Assembly: GCA_006386115.1 (NCBI GenBank)
Contig: VFIW01000016.1
Coordinates: forward strand, 597,301-661,300
DNA: 64,000 nt
Direction: 5' to 3'
DNA from: Globisporangium splendens
Lineage: Eukaryota; Oomycota; Peronosporomycetes; Pythiales; Pythiaceae
Each line of letters starts with the position of its first letter. The stretch's first letter is position 1. The notes beneath the pieces are model-generated. The model saw only the letters and a program-made list of their open reading frames with translations. It searched no databases and was not told the origin of the DNA. A program made the position numbers and the translations under genes. This document shows, one piece after another, positions 27,414-40,481 of this stretch.

Positions 27414-27886
27414 GTTGCTGTCAGTCTTCAAACAAGCGAAATGGACATGACCCTCACCTTCGAACCCCTACTATTTTGCATCTGTCCTAAACGGCTTGAC
27501 TCAAATTTCAGCCAATCATCGATCGATGTTTTTGTTGCTGACTCAAGTGTCCCACCACTGTTCTACAGCTATCCTAACGAACAAATGACTTGCTGTTGCC
27601 CGTTTCAACCAATCAGCGTTTGATACTTGTCGTTGATGTCTGATTCCCCTATTTAGGAGTTGCACATGACACTCAATACCCTTTTATAAGGGGAAACCTA
27701 CGACACCAAGATACCCACGCGAGAGAACGCTTCGTGCGGGAGAACAATTCCAGCGTGTGCGGAAGGAAACAGCGGTGTGTGCAGCACAAGGCGGCGGCAT
27801 TTCATCTCTTCCCTCCAGCCGCTGCGTACGCGCACGCGTAGAGAGTTAGAGAGCGCCCCCCAAGAGACTGACAGGGGGACGACAGG
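27414..27886. promoter_or_regulatory. Divergent intergenic region between COG2 and FAB1
   Basis: About 470 bases separate the two ATGs. It contains AT-rich segments, several CCAAT-like ATTGG/CCAAT matches (for example near 27510 and 27608) and a purine-rich leader before FAB1. No single promoter element is decisive. Confidence 0.35.
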
Positions 27887-30800
27887 ATGGCGTCCCCAGC
27901 GCGGCAGACGCAGTCGATGCCGCACCACCAGCGCCTCGATCTCGACCCATCTCGGTATGTTGTTAAATGGCTGTTCTTTCAGAGCTGCAGCCCCGGACCG
28001 AAAGCGCCGCTTCCGTTTACTTGTTGAGTGTAAGATGCTAATTGTGCGATGTTGTGCTCCCTGAACTCGTTATGGTCCTTAGACTGACGACGTTCCCGAT
28101 GCCAGGGTTCATGGGGTCGTCGTCGGGTTCGAGCTTTCCGGTAGAGTTTGTGCTATTGGATCGTATACAGGGAACTTGAAGTTGGCGAGATGATGTTTCG
28201 CTAATGCGCTCTTTGTCTGATATGTAGAAAGAGCCAATGAGCGAACGACCGAGTGTCCAAGCTGGTCCGTAAACGAGTACATGCGCTCTCTGTGGCTCTT
28301 TCTGAGTATCCCAATACTGAACTATGCACTTGCTGGACTTGAATTCTGTGCAGATTCTGCATCGCGGAACATCCCAGCGCCTCCGCATTCGACCGGGAAT
28401 CAGTATTGGATGCCGGACCATCTATGCAAGGCATGCGCTGCGTTTTTTCGTATGCGTCTACGTCCTGGCGACTGCTAACTTTTATTCCTAAACGTGTGCT
28501 TCTGCTGTAGGTTTGCTACGACTGCGGGGTCTCGTTTACGTTTTTCCGCCGTCGCCACCATTGCCGGTTGTGCGGTCAGATCTTTTGTTTCGAGTGTAGT
28601 GACCAGTTTATCGAAGGAGCTCCTCACGGACACACAGGGCTCATTCGGGTCTGCAAGTTTTGTGCGCGTTTCATTGAGGACGCAGAAAGGAAGAAGAACT
28701 TGCTCAATGGCCAACGACGCACTTCACTCAGCCGTGGAAGCAGTCTTGGCATTACAGCAGCACCTAGTGTGGATTATCGGAATGCAGACACCGAGCCGCA
28801 GTTGCAGACTTCGCCCCTACTGTGTGTGGCAGATGACACGTCGACGACAATGGATTCAATGGACGCGAGTGAGGTGTCTAGTACATACTTGAATCCGCCT
28901 TTGTCTCCTGATGTAAGTGGAGGTGATAGGGCTTCAGCGTTGCCGCCACTCTTCACGATCCAATCGTCTGAGTCGATGGAAGTTGACGACTTTGACGGCA
29001 AGCTCGTACAAAGACCGTTTCGACCAAAGTCTCCAGGCCATCGCCGACGAAGGTCGAGTGTCGAATTATTAGGCGCGATCGAAAGTGGAGGACTCCGTGA
29101 CATCGACATGGACCAGCTGAAACAGACTACGGCTCAGCATGACGGGCGTGTGACGTCACCTACAGCTGATCCACCGATGTCCTTTCGTGTAAAGGATACT
29201 TACACAACGCGAGACATGATGCTTGGCAAATACCTGGTAAGGAGAAATTTGCTGTTGCGTGATGCAAGGACTGCGTGGAGCTGGCGTGAAACTAACTGTT
29301 GAATCTTATCCTGTAGGAAGCAGCTCATGATCAGATACGTGCTGGAATTCGTCTTACTGTTGACACAGCAGCTGAGAGTCTGACGCCTGGTGGTGATGTG
29401 GACCTGAAACGTTTAGCTGTGTCCCTTGAAGACATCGCGTTCGTCGTCGCCGGGCATTTGCTGTTCAGTATGAATTTCCGCACGGCGAATGGCTTCAACT
29501 ACTCCAGTCTGGTGAAAGTGAAAAGCATTGCGATGGCAGAGACTGTGCAAAAGAATGTCAAGAAAGAGTCCAAATACCAGTTCAAGTGGCTCGCTGGAAC
29601 GCTATGTCGCAAGCATTTGAGTCACAAGCAAATGGCGCGTCAAATTGCCAATCCGCGAATCCTTCTTTTCGCGTGTGGGATTAGTTACGATCGATCGGCT
29701 GGCGCTGGACGACTTAATTCGCTCGACACGCTCTTAGAACAAGAGAAGAGCTACATGAGCATCCTCGTGGACAAGATCACTGCACTGAAGCCAGATGTGA
29801 TTTTTGTGGAGCGGACAGTTTCCCGTCATGCTCAAGAATTGCTTCGAGCCCGTGGTGTTGGGATTGTCCTCAACGTCAAGTTCGAGATTTTGGAACGAAT
29901 CAGCCGTCACACTGGGGCGACGCTGCTGACATCAGTTGATCATGTAGACAAATCCGATCCAAAAGAAGTCGTGGGAACGTGTCGGTCATTCCTCGTCAAA
30001 AGCATCCCGACGGTGCCAGCGGAAGAGCAAACAGAGAAGGCAGCTGCGCCGAGTGTCGCTGGGGTGACAGCGGGAACACCAGCTGGCAGTCGAGCGAAAA
30101 CCGAAACGTACTTGTATCTGGATGGGTGTGATCCACTGAATGGATGCACTGTGCTGCTCACCGGTCCAACAAAAGCAAAGCTTCGCGTGCTGAAAGGGCT
30201 GACCAGATCAGTGTTGTCGATGGCATACCGACTACTCCTCGAAGCACACGTGTTGTCAGAGCTGGAATTGCAAAAGCCGGGATTAATGCCACGGAGCGCT
30301 AAAGTGTTTAGCGAAGAGGGTGCGACGACTTGGTACACAACATGCACCCTCCGCGTTCGTGAGCAATCGTCTACAAATGTGCGATACCATCCGTGTACGA
30401 GCTCAAAGCATTTCGGGATTCAAGCGTACTCAGATATGGATATCTCGTTTGGTAATCTTTTGACCCAAGAAATGGGCATGCTGCTGCTGAAATGTCAGGT
30501 GAGTTATGTGTGAATCAGCGTCATTTCCATTGCTGCTGCCTGGGTGCTGACGTTGTGCTCCCGTATCCTCGTGCTTTAGAACTCAAAATGTAGCTACCCA
30601 ATGGCTGATCACGTTCAAACCTTTAGCTGCAGCACTGGGACGGTAACCATTTCGTTTGAAGAGCTCCCACCTGAAAGTCGGCTGCCGATATCGAGATTGT
30701 CTCTGAACCAGAATGGAGATCGTGAAGAAGGAGCTTCGAACACGGCGGATACAAATCGGCCGGCATTCCTGTCAAAGCTGTTAGGCAGAGACATCAACGT

Positions 30801-33408
30801 TATGGGGATGCTGACAGGGATATATGAGCCACCTCAGTTCGAGAGCAATGGGGTCACAGCGACAGAGCCTGAAAGTTATCCTTCACTTGTTTTCTGGCGC
30901 TGGTGTCGCGAGTGCAACGGAATGGTGTCACCATTCATACCGCTGGAAAAGTACATCTACAAGTACTCATTTGCTCGGTTCCTGGATGTCATGTTCTCTG
31001 AAGACAAAGCGACGGATCTGCTACCACCAGCAGATCTTTGTCCGCACGTGTCAATGGAATCTCAAGTGCTGTTCTTCAACATCGGTGATTCGGTTGCTCG
31101 ATTTGATTTCGCCAAGAAAGTTCCTCTTTGCCTCGTTCGAGGTGACGGGCGACTTAAGCGTGGGTTCAGCTTCGATGTGGCTGCAGACAAAGAGGACCAC
31201 ATTGTTGTCGAGCATGTGGTGATGAAGCGGTTCACCAGCATGAAACAATTGCTCGACTCGCTAATCGAGCTGTTTACTGAAAAAATTCAAGGGATCAAGC
31301 AAGCGGTGGAAGCCTTTGAAAAATGTGACGATACTCTTCAAGCTCAAGTTGTGCTGGAAGTGGTGTGTCTGAAGAAACTGATTCAGAGCGACCAGCTAGT
31401 GTTTCTGCACAAAGTCGAAAAGTTGGAGGCCAATGCTGCGAACAACTTGGCAGAATGCGATACAGCACAGCGATCGTTGTATCTGTTGGCTTGTCGGTGG
31501 ATAGATCGTATGCTCAAGCTTCGCAAACTGATTAAGAAGAACCTGTCAAAGGAAGCGGCTGCAGCAATGACGAGCAGCTCGTTCACTCTTGCTGGGTTTT
31601 CTTTCAGTACTCCAACAACATTATCCCCAATAGCATCTCCTCGGCATCGTGATGAAGGAGAACACTCAAGTTTGGCACCGAGCGCCATCTCGCGAGACTC
31701 AACTGACTTTCTGTGGGAAGGTGCTAAAGAGAGATCGAAACGAAGATCGAGCGATGGACTAAGTATCAACGGCTCGGATATTTCGCCAGAAAGCTCGATC
31801 GTGTCATCGACTACATCTTCGTTTTTGAGCTTCGAGAGCGGAAGGAAAACACCGTCAAACCAATCGTACGATCGGTCAACAAACGGGAGAAATGGCGACC
31901 AGAGAGACGTAAGTGGGATTTTGTCGATTGGATGAGAAACCGATGATGGCGGGTTTCTAACGTTAATTGCTTTGTTCGTCTAGCAGTCTTCGCAATCGGG
32001 TTGGCGAACAGCTCTTTGGGACTTGTACAGGGTCCTCGGCCGCAATACACCTGGGAGTGACTTCAACGTGGATCTGCCAGAGGCACTTCTGGCAGGTCAC
32101 CCGAGTCTCCCGTATCGATCAGGAGATAATGTCGTGCTTGTCAACAATTCAGAGCCTATCACGTGTGTAGCGTACGCTTTGTCGTCCGATTTGTATGAAG
32201 AGCAACTTGATTCGTGGAAGCTGATTGTCCAGGAAGAAGTCGAAGCTTCAGTTAACAAGAATCGCCCAGTAAGCTCTTCTCCAATTTCAACAAATTGGTC
32301 GCGAGCAGCACTCGAGACGACCCTCAACGTTCCATTCAAGTACTCGATCTGCGAGATACCGCTGCACTTGTCGCTTCTATCGGGAACAAGCTCTGCGAAT
32401 GCGCTGAACTCGCCGTGGGAGTTCTCTACCATCGCGTACTATCCTTTGCAGGTATGGGAGAAACGAAAACCTTGTCGTGTTTGATTCGTTTCTGAACTTG
32501 TTGATGTACGTGTTGTAAAAGTTCGAGGTGCTTCGTGAGCTCTTTTATGGAACGCTCGACAATTTTCTGTTTTCTATCGCTCATGTCAAGAATTGGGACG
32601 CAAATGGAGGCAAGTCAGGGGCTTCGTTTTATCGCACGCTCGATGACCGCTTTGTGATCAAGCATATCTCATCCACAGAGCTTCAGGTATGTTGTTGGTT
32701 GTTTAGCTTTGCTATGAGCAAAAATGTCCATTGTATCAAACTAGTTCTGACTTGTTTATTGCTCTTTCTCACTGTCTGTAGAGCTTTTTGGAAGTTTTGC
32801 CGGGATACTTCAAGTATATGTCGAAGGTATACTTTGACGGAGAAGCCAGCATCATCTCCAAGACGGTGGGGCTTTACCAGACGATGATCACGAGAAAGGA
32901 AACCGGACAAAAGACTGTGCATTACATTGCAGTCATGGAGAACGCGTTTTCTCACAAGCGAATCACGCAGACCTACGACTTGAAAGGAAGTTCCCGAAAT
33001 CGATACATCAAATCGGTCGACGGAAAGTACGAGCACGGTCGCGTGCTACTGGATGGAAACCTGCTGGAGTACTCGCAAGGCCACCCACTCGGCGTTCTTG
33101 CTGAAGATCACGAGTTCATTGTCAAAGCGATCAAGAACGACGCCGACTTTCTCAATTCCATCAATATCATAGACTACTCAATGGTTGTTGGATTGGGTGA
33201 GCTCCAAAGAGAGAACCTGGCGTTCACAGAGATGACGATCGGGATCATCGATTATTACCGGCAGTTCGACTTGATCAAGCGTGTTGAAAGCGTCGGCAAA
33301 TCCGTTGGCATGATCGCAGGGCAGTCTTCGCCAACGATCATTGAGCCGGCATTATACGGGAAGCGATTCATCGATGCCATCAATCGGTACTTCATGCCTG
33401 TCACCTGA
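27887..33408 (+). CDS. FAB1: FYVE-type 1-phosphatidylinositol-3-phosphate 5-kinase (Fab1/PIKfyve)
   Basis: Ten exons (27887-27954, 28083-28140, 28228-28264, 28354-28430, 28511-29236, 29317-30498, 30580-31908, 31984-32451, 32522-32686, 32782-33408) give about 1578 residues. The FYVE finger contains WMPDHLCKVCYDCG, FFRRRHHCRLCG and RVCKFC (about 70-140). The chaperonin-like domain is around residues 400-600 (FKWLAGTLCRKHL; PRILLFACGISYDRS), followed by a Cys-rich CCR part (CSYPMADHVQTFSC). The PIP kinase core holds FVIKHIS, YDLKGSSRNRYIKS and IIDYSMVVGLGEL. It converts PI3P to PI(3,5)P2 on endosomes and vacuoles. The intron after 28430 begins with GC, not GT. The exon 28228-28264 donor was chosen to keep the FYVE frame. 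Confidence 0.93.
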
Positions 33409-33563
33409 GGTACGCCAAGTGTTAGCAACTTTGTGATAGATCTCCATGTTCATTGTGCGTGGTGAGCGTGTTAAGGAGGACTCACTGGTTTATCAAAAGC
33501 TGCTCATTTAACTCCCTCTTGAGATTTTGGTTGAAGGAATACACACCGGGCTTAACGCCAAGT

Positions 33564-36500
33564 TTAATGCCTCAATGTGAGCAGGTGTTGATGCGATCGG
33601 GAGCACACACCGACATATGTGTACCGAACAGCGTGACGCGAGCATTTCTTGCGGAAGTGGTTGTGACCGATGCTGACACCCCGCATTCCATCGGTGATCG
33701 GAAACACGATTTCTTCTGGTGCTTGAATGTGCATATCTGTTGTGCCCCCCTTTGAAGTCTTTGCTTTGCGCTTCACGGTGTTGGAGATGCGCACCTGATC
33801 AAGCGCACCTTGGTTTTGGAAGAGCAGATGTCGTCGAGGTGGTGGTGTTACCGTTAACAGGTAGCTGGCTGGGGTTTTCTTCTTCAGCTCTTGTGTCGCC
33901 ATCGGGATCGAATGCACTAATGCTAACCTCTCTGTCATCGCTTGGACAAGTCGCGCGGTATCGTCAACTGTCAGCGGCATGGCAGCAGCTGTGGCGTCTT
34001 TACCGAGAGTGCTTGCGCTGCGGAGATTTATCGAGTGGAAACAATCGGCCAAGGGCATGGTATAAGAATTGGCTCGATCATTTGTGCGCTTCCCAGATTC
34101 ATCGTCACCCAGGATGGCGCAGCTCATGAAACATTCCCCACTAGTGCGATCGATCAACGCGACTTTTTCAATCATCAGCTTCTTGCCTTGGACGTTGCAT
34201 TCTCGACCGCAGAAGCTCTCTGCGTAGGTCCAGTTCAGATGACAAAGCAGTCCAAGCGTGCTCTCGTGCGAGAAAAACCCAGGATACGTCGTACAGTTTT
34301 CAAGATCGTATCCGTCAAACCGAAAAGAGAGACCACACTAGCAGCACAAAGCAAGGGGTGAGCACCGTCACATGGGAAAGAGAATACGAACTGAAGCCAA
34401 CAAAGGAGACGTACCTTCTCGATAGTGAGCATGATGCGTCGTCCGCTGACCTCCATCCCCCGCTGAAAGACCTTCTCGGCCATATAGAACGTGCAGTTGC
34501 CATCTCGGAACACGAGGGCTCGCTTCCGACCGCGATAACCTCTGAAAATGCGCTGGATCTGGGTTGCTTCGAGGTGCCATCGCCGGAGACAGTTGCGGTG
34601 GGCGAACCCTTTGTAGATACGCTGGATCGCGATAGCGCTGTGACGACGTCGTTCACGGAAGAGGAAATTCGCCTGCAGTTGAGCGAGCATGCTGCCGACT
34701 TGCCGCTGCTGGATGTTTTGAATGAGCCGCTCGCGCCACATTTGGGATCGAAACCGGAAACCGCGGAACACGCGCTGCAGATCGATAGCTGCGTACGAGA
34801 TGACGACGGCAGAAGCGCGCTGCTGGCGCCGTTTCAGCAAAAATGGGAGCACCACGACATAGTGGAGTGAATTGGATGACGATGATGATGCTACAGTTGT
34901 CGACGTGCCCCAAATTGGCTCGACACTCGCTCCTACTTTGAGTGCATTGCTGTCGTCTGTTGTTGCTTTGGTTGGATCAATGAGTACCAGCTCCTTTAAG
35001 AGCATCTCGGCATGCTCCTTGGTCAGGCTCGCTCTGGACCTCTTCTCGGACGCCACCGAAAGCTTTTCAGGGCGAATGTGAAGTCCCCGGAACTCATCCT
35101 GATACAGTTGGATAATGGCATTATTCGTCTTTGACTCCTTTGCTCGTGCTTCGGTTTGCTGTTCCGCCGGCGCTGGCGATTCTTTCGCCGTCGGCGTGAG
35201 ATTTCGAGAACTTTTCAGGCTCATAGGCGATTTCTGGCTGTTTTTCGCCAGCCCGCCAAGCTCCGAACACTCCCGTTGTTATTGCTCGGAGTACTCGCTG
35301 CTTCTGTGTCTTGTGAGAGCTCATTCATGCTCGGTTTTTCAACCGCGGCAGATTTCCCGCGCTCACTCAAGAACGCCAGCACTTCGTCTTTCGATAAATA
35401 AATCGCATTCACGCGGCACACGTTCTCCTGATCCGCAGGTGTGATGACTACGAACTGATTGAGTTTCGCGACCATGAAGCGGATCTTCTCTCCGCGCTTG
35501 GCCACTGGCACGACTTTTGCCAGGATGTTGACCTGTCGACTGTTAAAGATGGAGCAAAACCGGTGGTAATTCAGCAACAAGCGATCGAGCGTCTGCACGC
35601 GGTGAAGGTACCCGGGGACGCGATAGTCGACCGGAAGCAGCGATAGACACTTTGCGTAATGCGCCTCGGCACGTGCGATGTGCTCTGACGATTGACAGAA
35701 CACAGCCAAGTCGAGACAGGCAGCGACATCGTTTGGCCGCAATTGTAGCGCTGGTAAGAGGTATTGCTTCTCGAACTGCATGCAACAAACAGGTCATGAG
35801 TATGTACCTGTTGACGCATTTCGTATAGAGAGGGGCACGTACCATTGCCAGTTCGTCGTCCGATAGATGCAAAACGCATCGCGCCTTGTTCAAAATGCCA
35901 TCGCGACCTCGACGTCTTCGCCTATGACTTGCAGGAGCACGGCGTAAAAGAAACAAAACCTGGCTGACGACGGGAAGAGCGTGAGCCCCTCGAGACAGAG
36001 TGTTCGTGCGCCTTTGAAGTCGTGCAAACCGACATATCGCGCCATAAAGCAGTCGAACAGCGAGTCCTCAGTGCACTCTTCAAGCGTACAGCGCTCGCAG
36101 CGTGGACTCTTCTGGTGAATGCTCATGGTGGTCACTAGATGACGCACGTGGCGCTGCTGCTCGAATCGAATAGCCTTTGCGAGCTGACGCCCTCGCCAGC
36201 CACGAGTGCAGCGCTGCATCACGATCGCTGCTTTATTTCGCCGATCATGGAGTAACGCCGTGACGACGCGCCAAAAACGGTGGCCGCGGAAATAACGTTG
36301 GAACAGGATGATACCGCGCAGCAGCACGCGCGCTTGGTGATCGCGTAGTGTGTCTCGACACCTGCAGCCGCGATACCACGCTTGGATGCGCACCGCTTTC
36401 GCGTGCTTCTTGCGCTGCAGTCGTCGAAACACGCGCTGACACACGAGCAGCCACCGGAACGCGTACTGCATGTAACGAGCCGCGCGCCGGTTTTTAGGGC

Positions 36501-37011
36501 CGTTGAACGATTCCAATTGCGCGCGAGTGGCGACACCGCGAACGATTCTTTGGATCTGCGTCGCAGCGTAGTTGGCTTCGTATCCATACTGGCGGAAAGC
36601 CACCTCTGTGAGCTCATTCTGCGCATTCTGAGCCGCCCATGAGCGCTTCAACGACGAGTGATACAGAATCAATATCTGCTCATCCATCGGGGAGAGAGTG
36701 TGCTTCCCAGACACGACGGCGTTGCTTGGCTCCCGTGTGGGTCGTTTCTTCTTGTGTCTGTGTGTTGCTGTCACCACAGTGCTCCTGCGCTCACCAGCAG
36801 GCACATGCTCGTACTGCTGCGGTCTCTGGTTCGAGGGAAACGCTTCGCAGTTGCCGCGCGTACTGTCATGACGCTGCTTGCCAGCGCTCATGCGCGCGTC
36901 TTGCAGCAAGAGCGGTAGCCGCGTGGCATGGACGCCGTCCGTGGGTCGCTCGAGCGGCTCCTGCTGTCGTAATGACGCCGCTTTCAGCGTCTGCTTCTGC
37001 AAGAACGCCAT
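33564..37011 (-). CDS. IQ-motif / TPR-like protein with two apparent single-base deletions
   Basis: Three exons on the minus strand (37011-35843, 35775-34415, 34337-33564) give about 1101 residues once two missing bases are allowed for. Seven IQ-type helices are visible, for example AATQIQRIVRGVATR, AVRIQAWYRGC, AIVMQRCTRGWRG, IDLQRVFRGFRFR and ATQIQRIFRGYRGRK. They flank a TPR-like block (LTLFPSSARFCFFYAVLLQ; LPALQLRPNDVAACLDLAVF). IQ motifs usually bind calmodulin. The frame jumps by one base near 35893 (VEVAMA to ILNKARC) and again near 35270 (after TPSNNNG). Both shifts have the same sense, and the summed exons become a multiple of three only if one base is added at each. It is either recently damaged or contains two sequence errors. 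No named family is recognised. Confidence 0.65.
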
Positions 37012-37243
37012 CTCCTTGTGTATCAGTATTTAGATAGGAGCTCCGTGGCGCTGATCACACTGCAAATCGCATTCACAGCGCGTAGTTCTCCATAGTCATC
37101 ACTTGCTCCTCATGCTTGTTCCATACGACGTTTGGAGATTGCGTGCGTCCCTAAAAGAACTTCATCTGTCCCTAACTTAATCGCTTCCAAGAAGGGAATC
37201 TTCGGGAATCACAGCACGGGACACCATTCTACCAACTTCGAAA

Positions 37244-38579
37244 ATGGCGGATCATCGGAAGGCGTTCATCAGCTACTTCGCGCCGCATCGGCTCTACGGA
37301 CTCTGCTGGAGCACGCGGAAGAACGACCTGCGCGTCGCCGCATCCTCCTTCATCCCGGGCGAGTACGTCAACAAATTGCAGGTGTGTACGCGCAGTAGAA
37401 GCAGCAGACGATTGCATGAATGGCTCATCACTTATGCTGCATCTGCTGCTGTATGTAGATCTTGCATCCGAGTCCCGATGGCACGCACTTGCTGAACACC
37501 GTGGAGATCGACCATCCGTACCCACCTACGAAGGTGATGTGGTCGCCAGAGACCTCGGGCAACCCCGTCGAGTACCTCGCGACCACGGCCGATTACCTGC
37601 GTCTCTGGGCCGTCAGCGACTCGTCCATCGAGCGCCACGCCACCATCTCCCACGTACGTGTGAAGCTAGCTATGGCCTTTAGTGGAGGTTATATGGGCTG
37701 ACGATATGTGTTATGTGTATGCAGCGGAGCCAAGATATGTGTGCGCCGCTCACGTCGTGCGACTGGAGCGAGTCGGAGCCCAACATCATCGGCACTTCCA
37801 GTATCGACACCACGTGCACCATCTGGGACTTGAACGTACGATTAATGCTATGTGCTATGCGTCTGCGATCACCTGTACGTGTATACGGTGTGCTTAATGC
37901 ATTATCTGCCGTTATTCTGCGTTAGAACCACACGATCCCAAAGCAGCAGATCATCGCGCACGACGACGAGGTCTACGACCTCGCGTTCTCCAAAGACGCT
38001 AATGTGTTTGGCTCTGTCGGCGGAGACGGCTCGTTGCGCATTTTCGATCTCCGGTAAGGCATTCTGTGTGCTTGTTACCTGTCAGCGTTGCGTGAATTGA
38101 CAGCAAACTGTTGTTTATGGAATGGCACTAGGAGCCTGGAATCGAGCACGATCATGTACGAGTCGGACGATCTCAATCCGCTGCTGCGGATCGCATGGAA
38201 CAAGCAGGACGACAATTTCGTCGCCACGATCGTCGCGGGCAGCTCGAACATCATCATTCTGGATTTGCGCAACACGAGGGGGCCGCTGCTCGAACTGAAC
38301 CAGCACACGGCGAGCGTCAACTCGATCTCGTGGGCACCACATTCCCGTTTCCACATCTGCAGTGCCGCAGAAGACCACACGGCGATCATTTACGACATTT
38401 CGGCATGCACAAGCACCACGGATCGGAGCCACAGCGGAGGCAGTGGCGCCATGGATGGCAGCCAAAACTCGGTGCTTTTCCGCTCGAAAGGACCGATCAA
38501 CCAGATTCGATGGTCGCCCACACGCACCGATTGCATCGCACTGTTGGACGAGGAGGCTGCGCACATTGTACAAGTTTAA
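37244..38579 (+). CDS. DCAF7: DCAF7/WDR68 (TTG1/AN11-type) WD40 protein
   Basis: Five exons (37244-37381, 37459-37653, 37725-37835, 37926-38053, 38132-38579) join to about 339 residues, almost exactly the length of human DCAF7 (342). Family landmarks are [67 protein letters not shown] and [10 protein letters not shown]. The protein is a WD40 propeller scaffold that binds DYRK/HIPK kinases in animals and bHLH/MYB factors in plants. A Ser/Gly-rich insert lies between late blades (around 38402-38475). The gene is divergent from the IQ/TPR gene, 232 bases between starts. Confidence 0.92.
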
Positions 38580-38768
38580 AGTAAACAAAAACAAGTTTAT
38601 ATAAATGAAAAGAGATGCAAATTGCCGAAGTGAAAGAAAGGACGGAGGCGCTGTATTCAGTTTCAGGCACGCTACTATTCGTGCATGTGTTGCTCTTTGC
38701 TATCAAAGTCTATGAAGGAAACAACAAGCTACATGCAGGAACAGAAGGGATGATTTAAGAAGAAATCA

Positions 38769-40265
38769 TCACGCGTACATGAGTTTTCCCGCTGGGCTGC
38801 ACGGCAGGCAATGCACAAATTCGACGGACAGCGAGTCGCGGAGATCCGGGTACTTTTGCGCGCACCACTCGATGAGGTCTTCGACGCGCACGACGGCGTC
38901 GTCCTTAAGCACTGCGCGCACACGAACGGGTGGTGGCTGCGTATCTGCTGCTTCATGATCACCGCCTTTGTTTGGTGTGCCTTGTTGCATGAGCACAAGC
39001 GCATCCGTGACGTCTGGATGGGTCGTGACAGTGTCTTCAATCTGCTTTGGCGCATGAGACGACGCGACGCCTGCCGACACGGCGTGGATCGAAGGACGAA
39101 GCCGATCCTGCAGCCACAGACACTCAATGCCACGTTGGTCTTGCTTCATGAACCCAACATCGGCAGTTCGATGCGGCCGGCCATGAAATCCTTGGAGTGC
39201 TCGTTCGCGAATGTATCCGAGCGCCTGCCACGGCGTCGCAATGAGGACTTCTCCCGTGGACTCGATCTCGGCCGTGACGCCTGGCCACAGACTCCCCGTG
39301 TAGATGCATCCGCTGTTGACATCCGCCTCGAGCTTTTCGTCGTCGAACGTTTTCCCAAAAAGAGACCACGCCGCGATGTCGCCGGTCTCCGTTGAGCCAT
39401 AATTCTGCATCACTTGCAGTCCGCAATGCTTGTACACTTGGTGGAACAACTCAAGCTGCATCCGTGTGCCAGCGCAGTACGGTACGTCAACGTTCATTGC
39501 TGCAGCTGGTAGATCTAACAGCGCGGTGTACGTTGCAGGCGTTCCATAGAGCAATGTGAACTTCTCCTTCGGCTCTGTGAGAAGAGAGTGGAGACCTGCG
39601 ATCGTCGGCACAAAGCACAACTCGGACTGATCGTCGTGCGGCGACGTGAACAGCGTGAAGAGCGCATTGATCGAGTACGCGTGCGATATTGAAGTCGCAC
39701 ACACGATTCGAGCAGGTCCAGATGGGAAGAGCTGCTCCTGCGTGGATTGACCCTGTAGCAGCATGCGGCTCCACGTGCATGCAACCACCTTCGGTGCACC
39801 AATGCTCCCAGAGGTGAGCATGCACACGCATCCACCAACAGCAATGGCGCTCTCGTCCAGCCACGACAGCTGCACACCATTAGCACTTGGTGCAGAATCT
39901 TGCTGGAGCTCCACGGCATCGCTTGCATCGTTCACGACGACGACTTTCGTGATCCCAGTCTGCTCCTGTGCATGCTGCAGTAGCCCGATACGGCTCGTAC
40001 TGATCACCAAGCACACGCACTCCAGCTCCATCGCAGCGATCATGCACGCGACGCTCGTCCGATCATTGTCCACCACCAAGATGAAGACGTCCTTGCGCTG
40101 GATGCCGATGTCTTGCAGCAGAATGAGCCCACGAGGTAGCAGCGTGTGTTTTAGACCACCACGGAGCACCTGCACTCGTTCGCGGTCCTGCTGCGTGATG
40201 CGCGGCGGCGCGTCCGACGGGTAGAAGAGCTGCAGCTTGCCGTTCTTCACACCCACCTGCGCCAT
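38769..40265 (-). CDS. AMP-forming adenylating enzyme (ANL superfamily), substrate unknown
   Basis: An intronless frame; the ATG at 40265 (MAQVGVKNGKLQL) is preferred, although the frame runs open to 40385. That gives 498 residues, typical for a free-standing acyl-CoA synthetase or ligase. Core motifs are LTSGSIGAPKVV (P-loop, A3), QNYGSTETGDIA (A5), TADVGF (A7-like) and the C-terminal catalytic Lys in SPAGKLMYA (A10), only four residues from the end. Residues between A7 and A8 are divergent (QDRLRPSIHAVSAGV). No targeting signal or carrier domain is seen. The substrate cannot be read from the sequence. It is head-to-head with the acidic protein gene at 40482. Confidence 0.82.
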   Translation of the reverse strand: MAQVGVKNGKLQLFYPSDAPPRITQQDRERVQVLRGGLKHTLLPRGLILLQDIGIQRKDVFILVVDNDRTSVACMIAAMELECVCLVISTSRIGLLQHAQEQTGITKVVVVNDASDAVELQQDSAPSANGVQLSWLDESAIAVGGCVCMLTSGSIGAPKVVACTWSRMLLQGQSTQEQLFPSGPARIVCATSISHAYSINALFTLFTSPHDDQSELCFVPTIAGLHSLLTEPKEKFTLLYGTPATYTALLDLPAAAMNVDVPYCAGTRMQLELFHQVYKHCGLQVMQNYGSTETGDIAAWSLFGKTFDDEKLEADVNSGCIYTGSLWPGVTAEIESTGEVLIATPWQALGYIRERALQGFHGRPHRTADVGFMKQDQRGIECLWLQDRLRPSIHAVSAGVASSHAPKQIEDTVTTHPDVTDALVLMQQGTPNKGGDHEAADTQPPPVRVRAVLKDDAVVRVEDLIEWCAQKYPDLRDSLSVEFVHCLPCSPAGKLMYA

Positions 40266-40481
40266 TCTTGCCAACCACTGATAATTGCTGCGCACGACAA
40301 GATGACTGTCAAATGGTCGCCACCATAAATCCAAACGAGCCGAAACGAGCCGAGCTGGATGCTTGTGAGTGTAGGTCCCAACCAACGGCTTGGCTCGTTT
40401 TGGTGAAGGTTGGCTTGTGGCATAAGTAACTTAAAACAGTATGAAGAGCACATTTGTGGTGAACAACACAATTGAGAGAGC

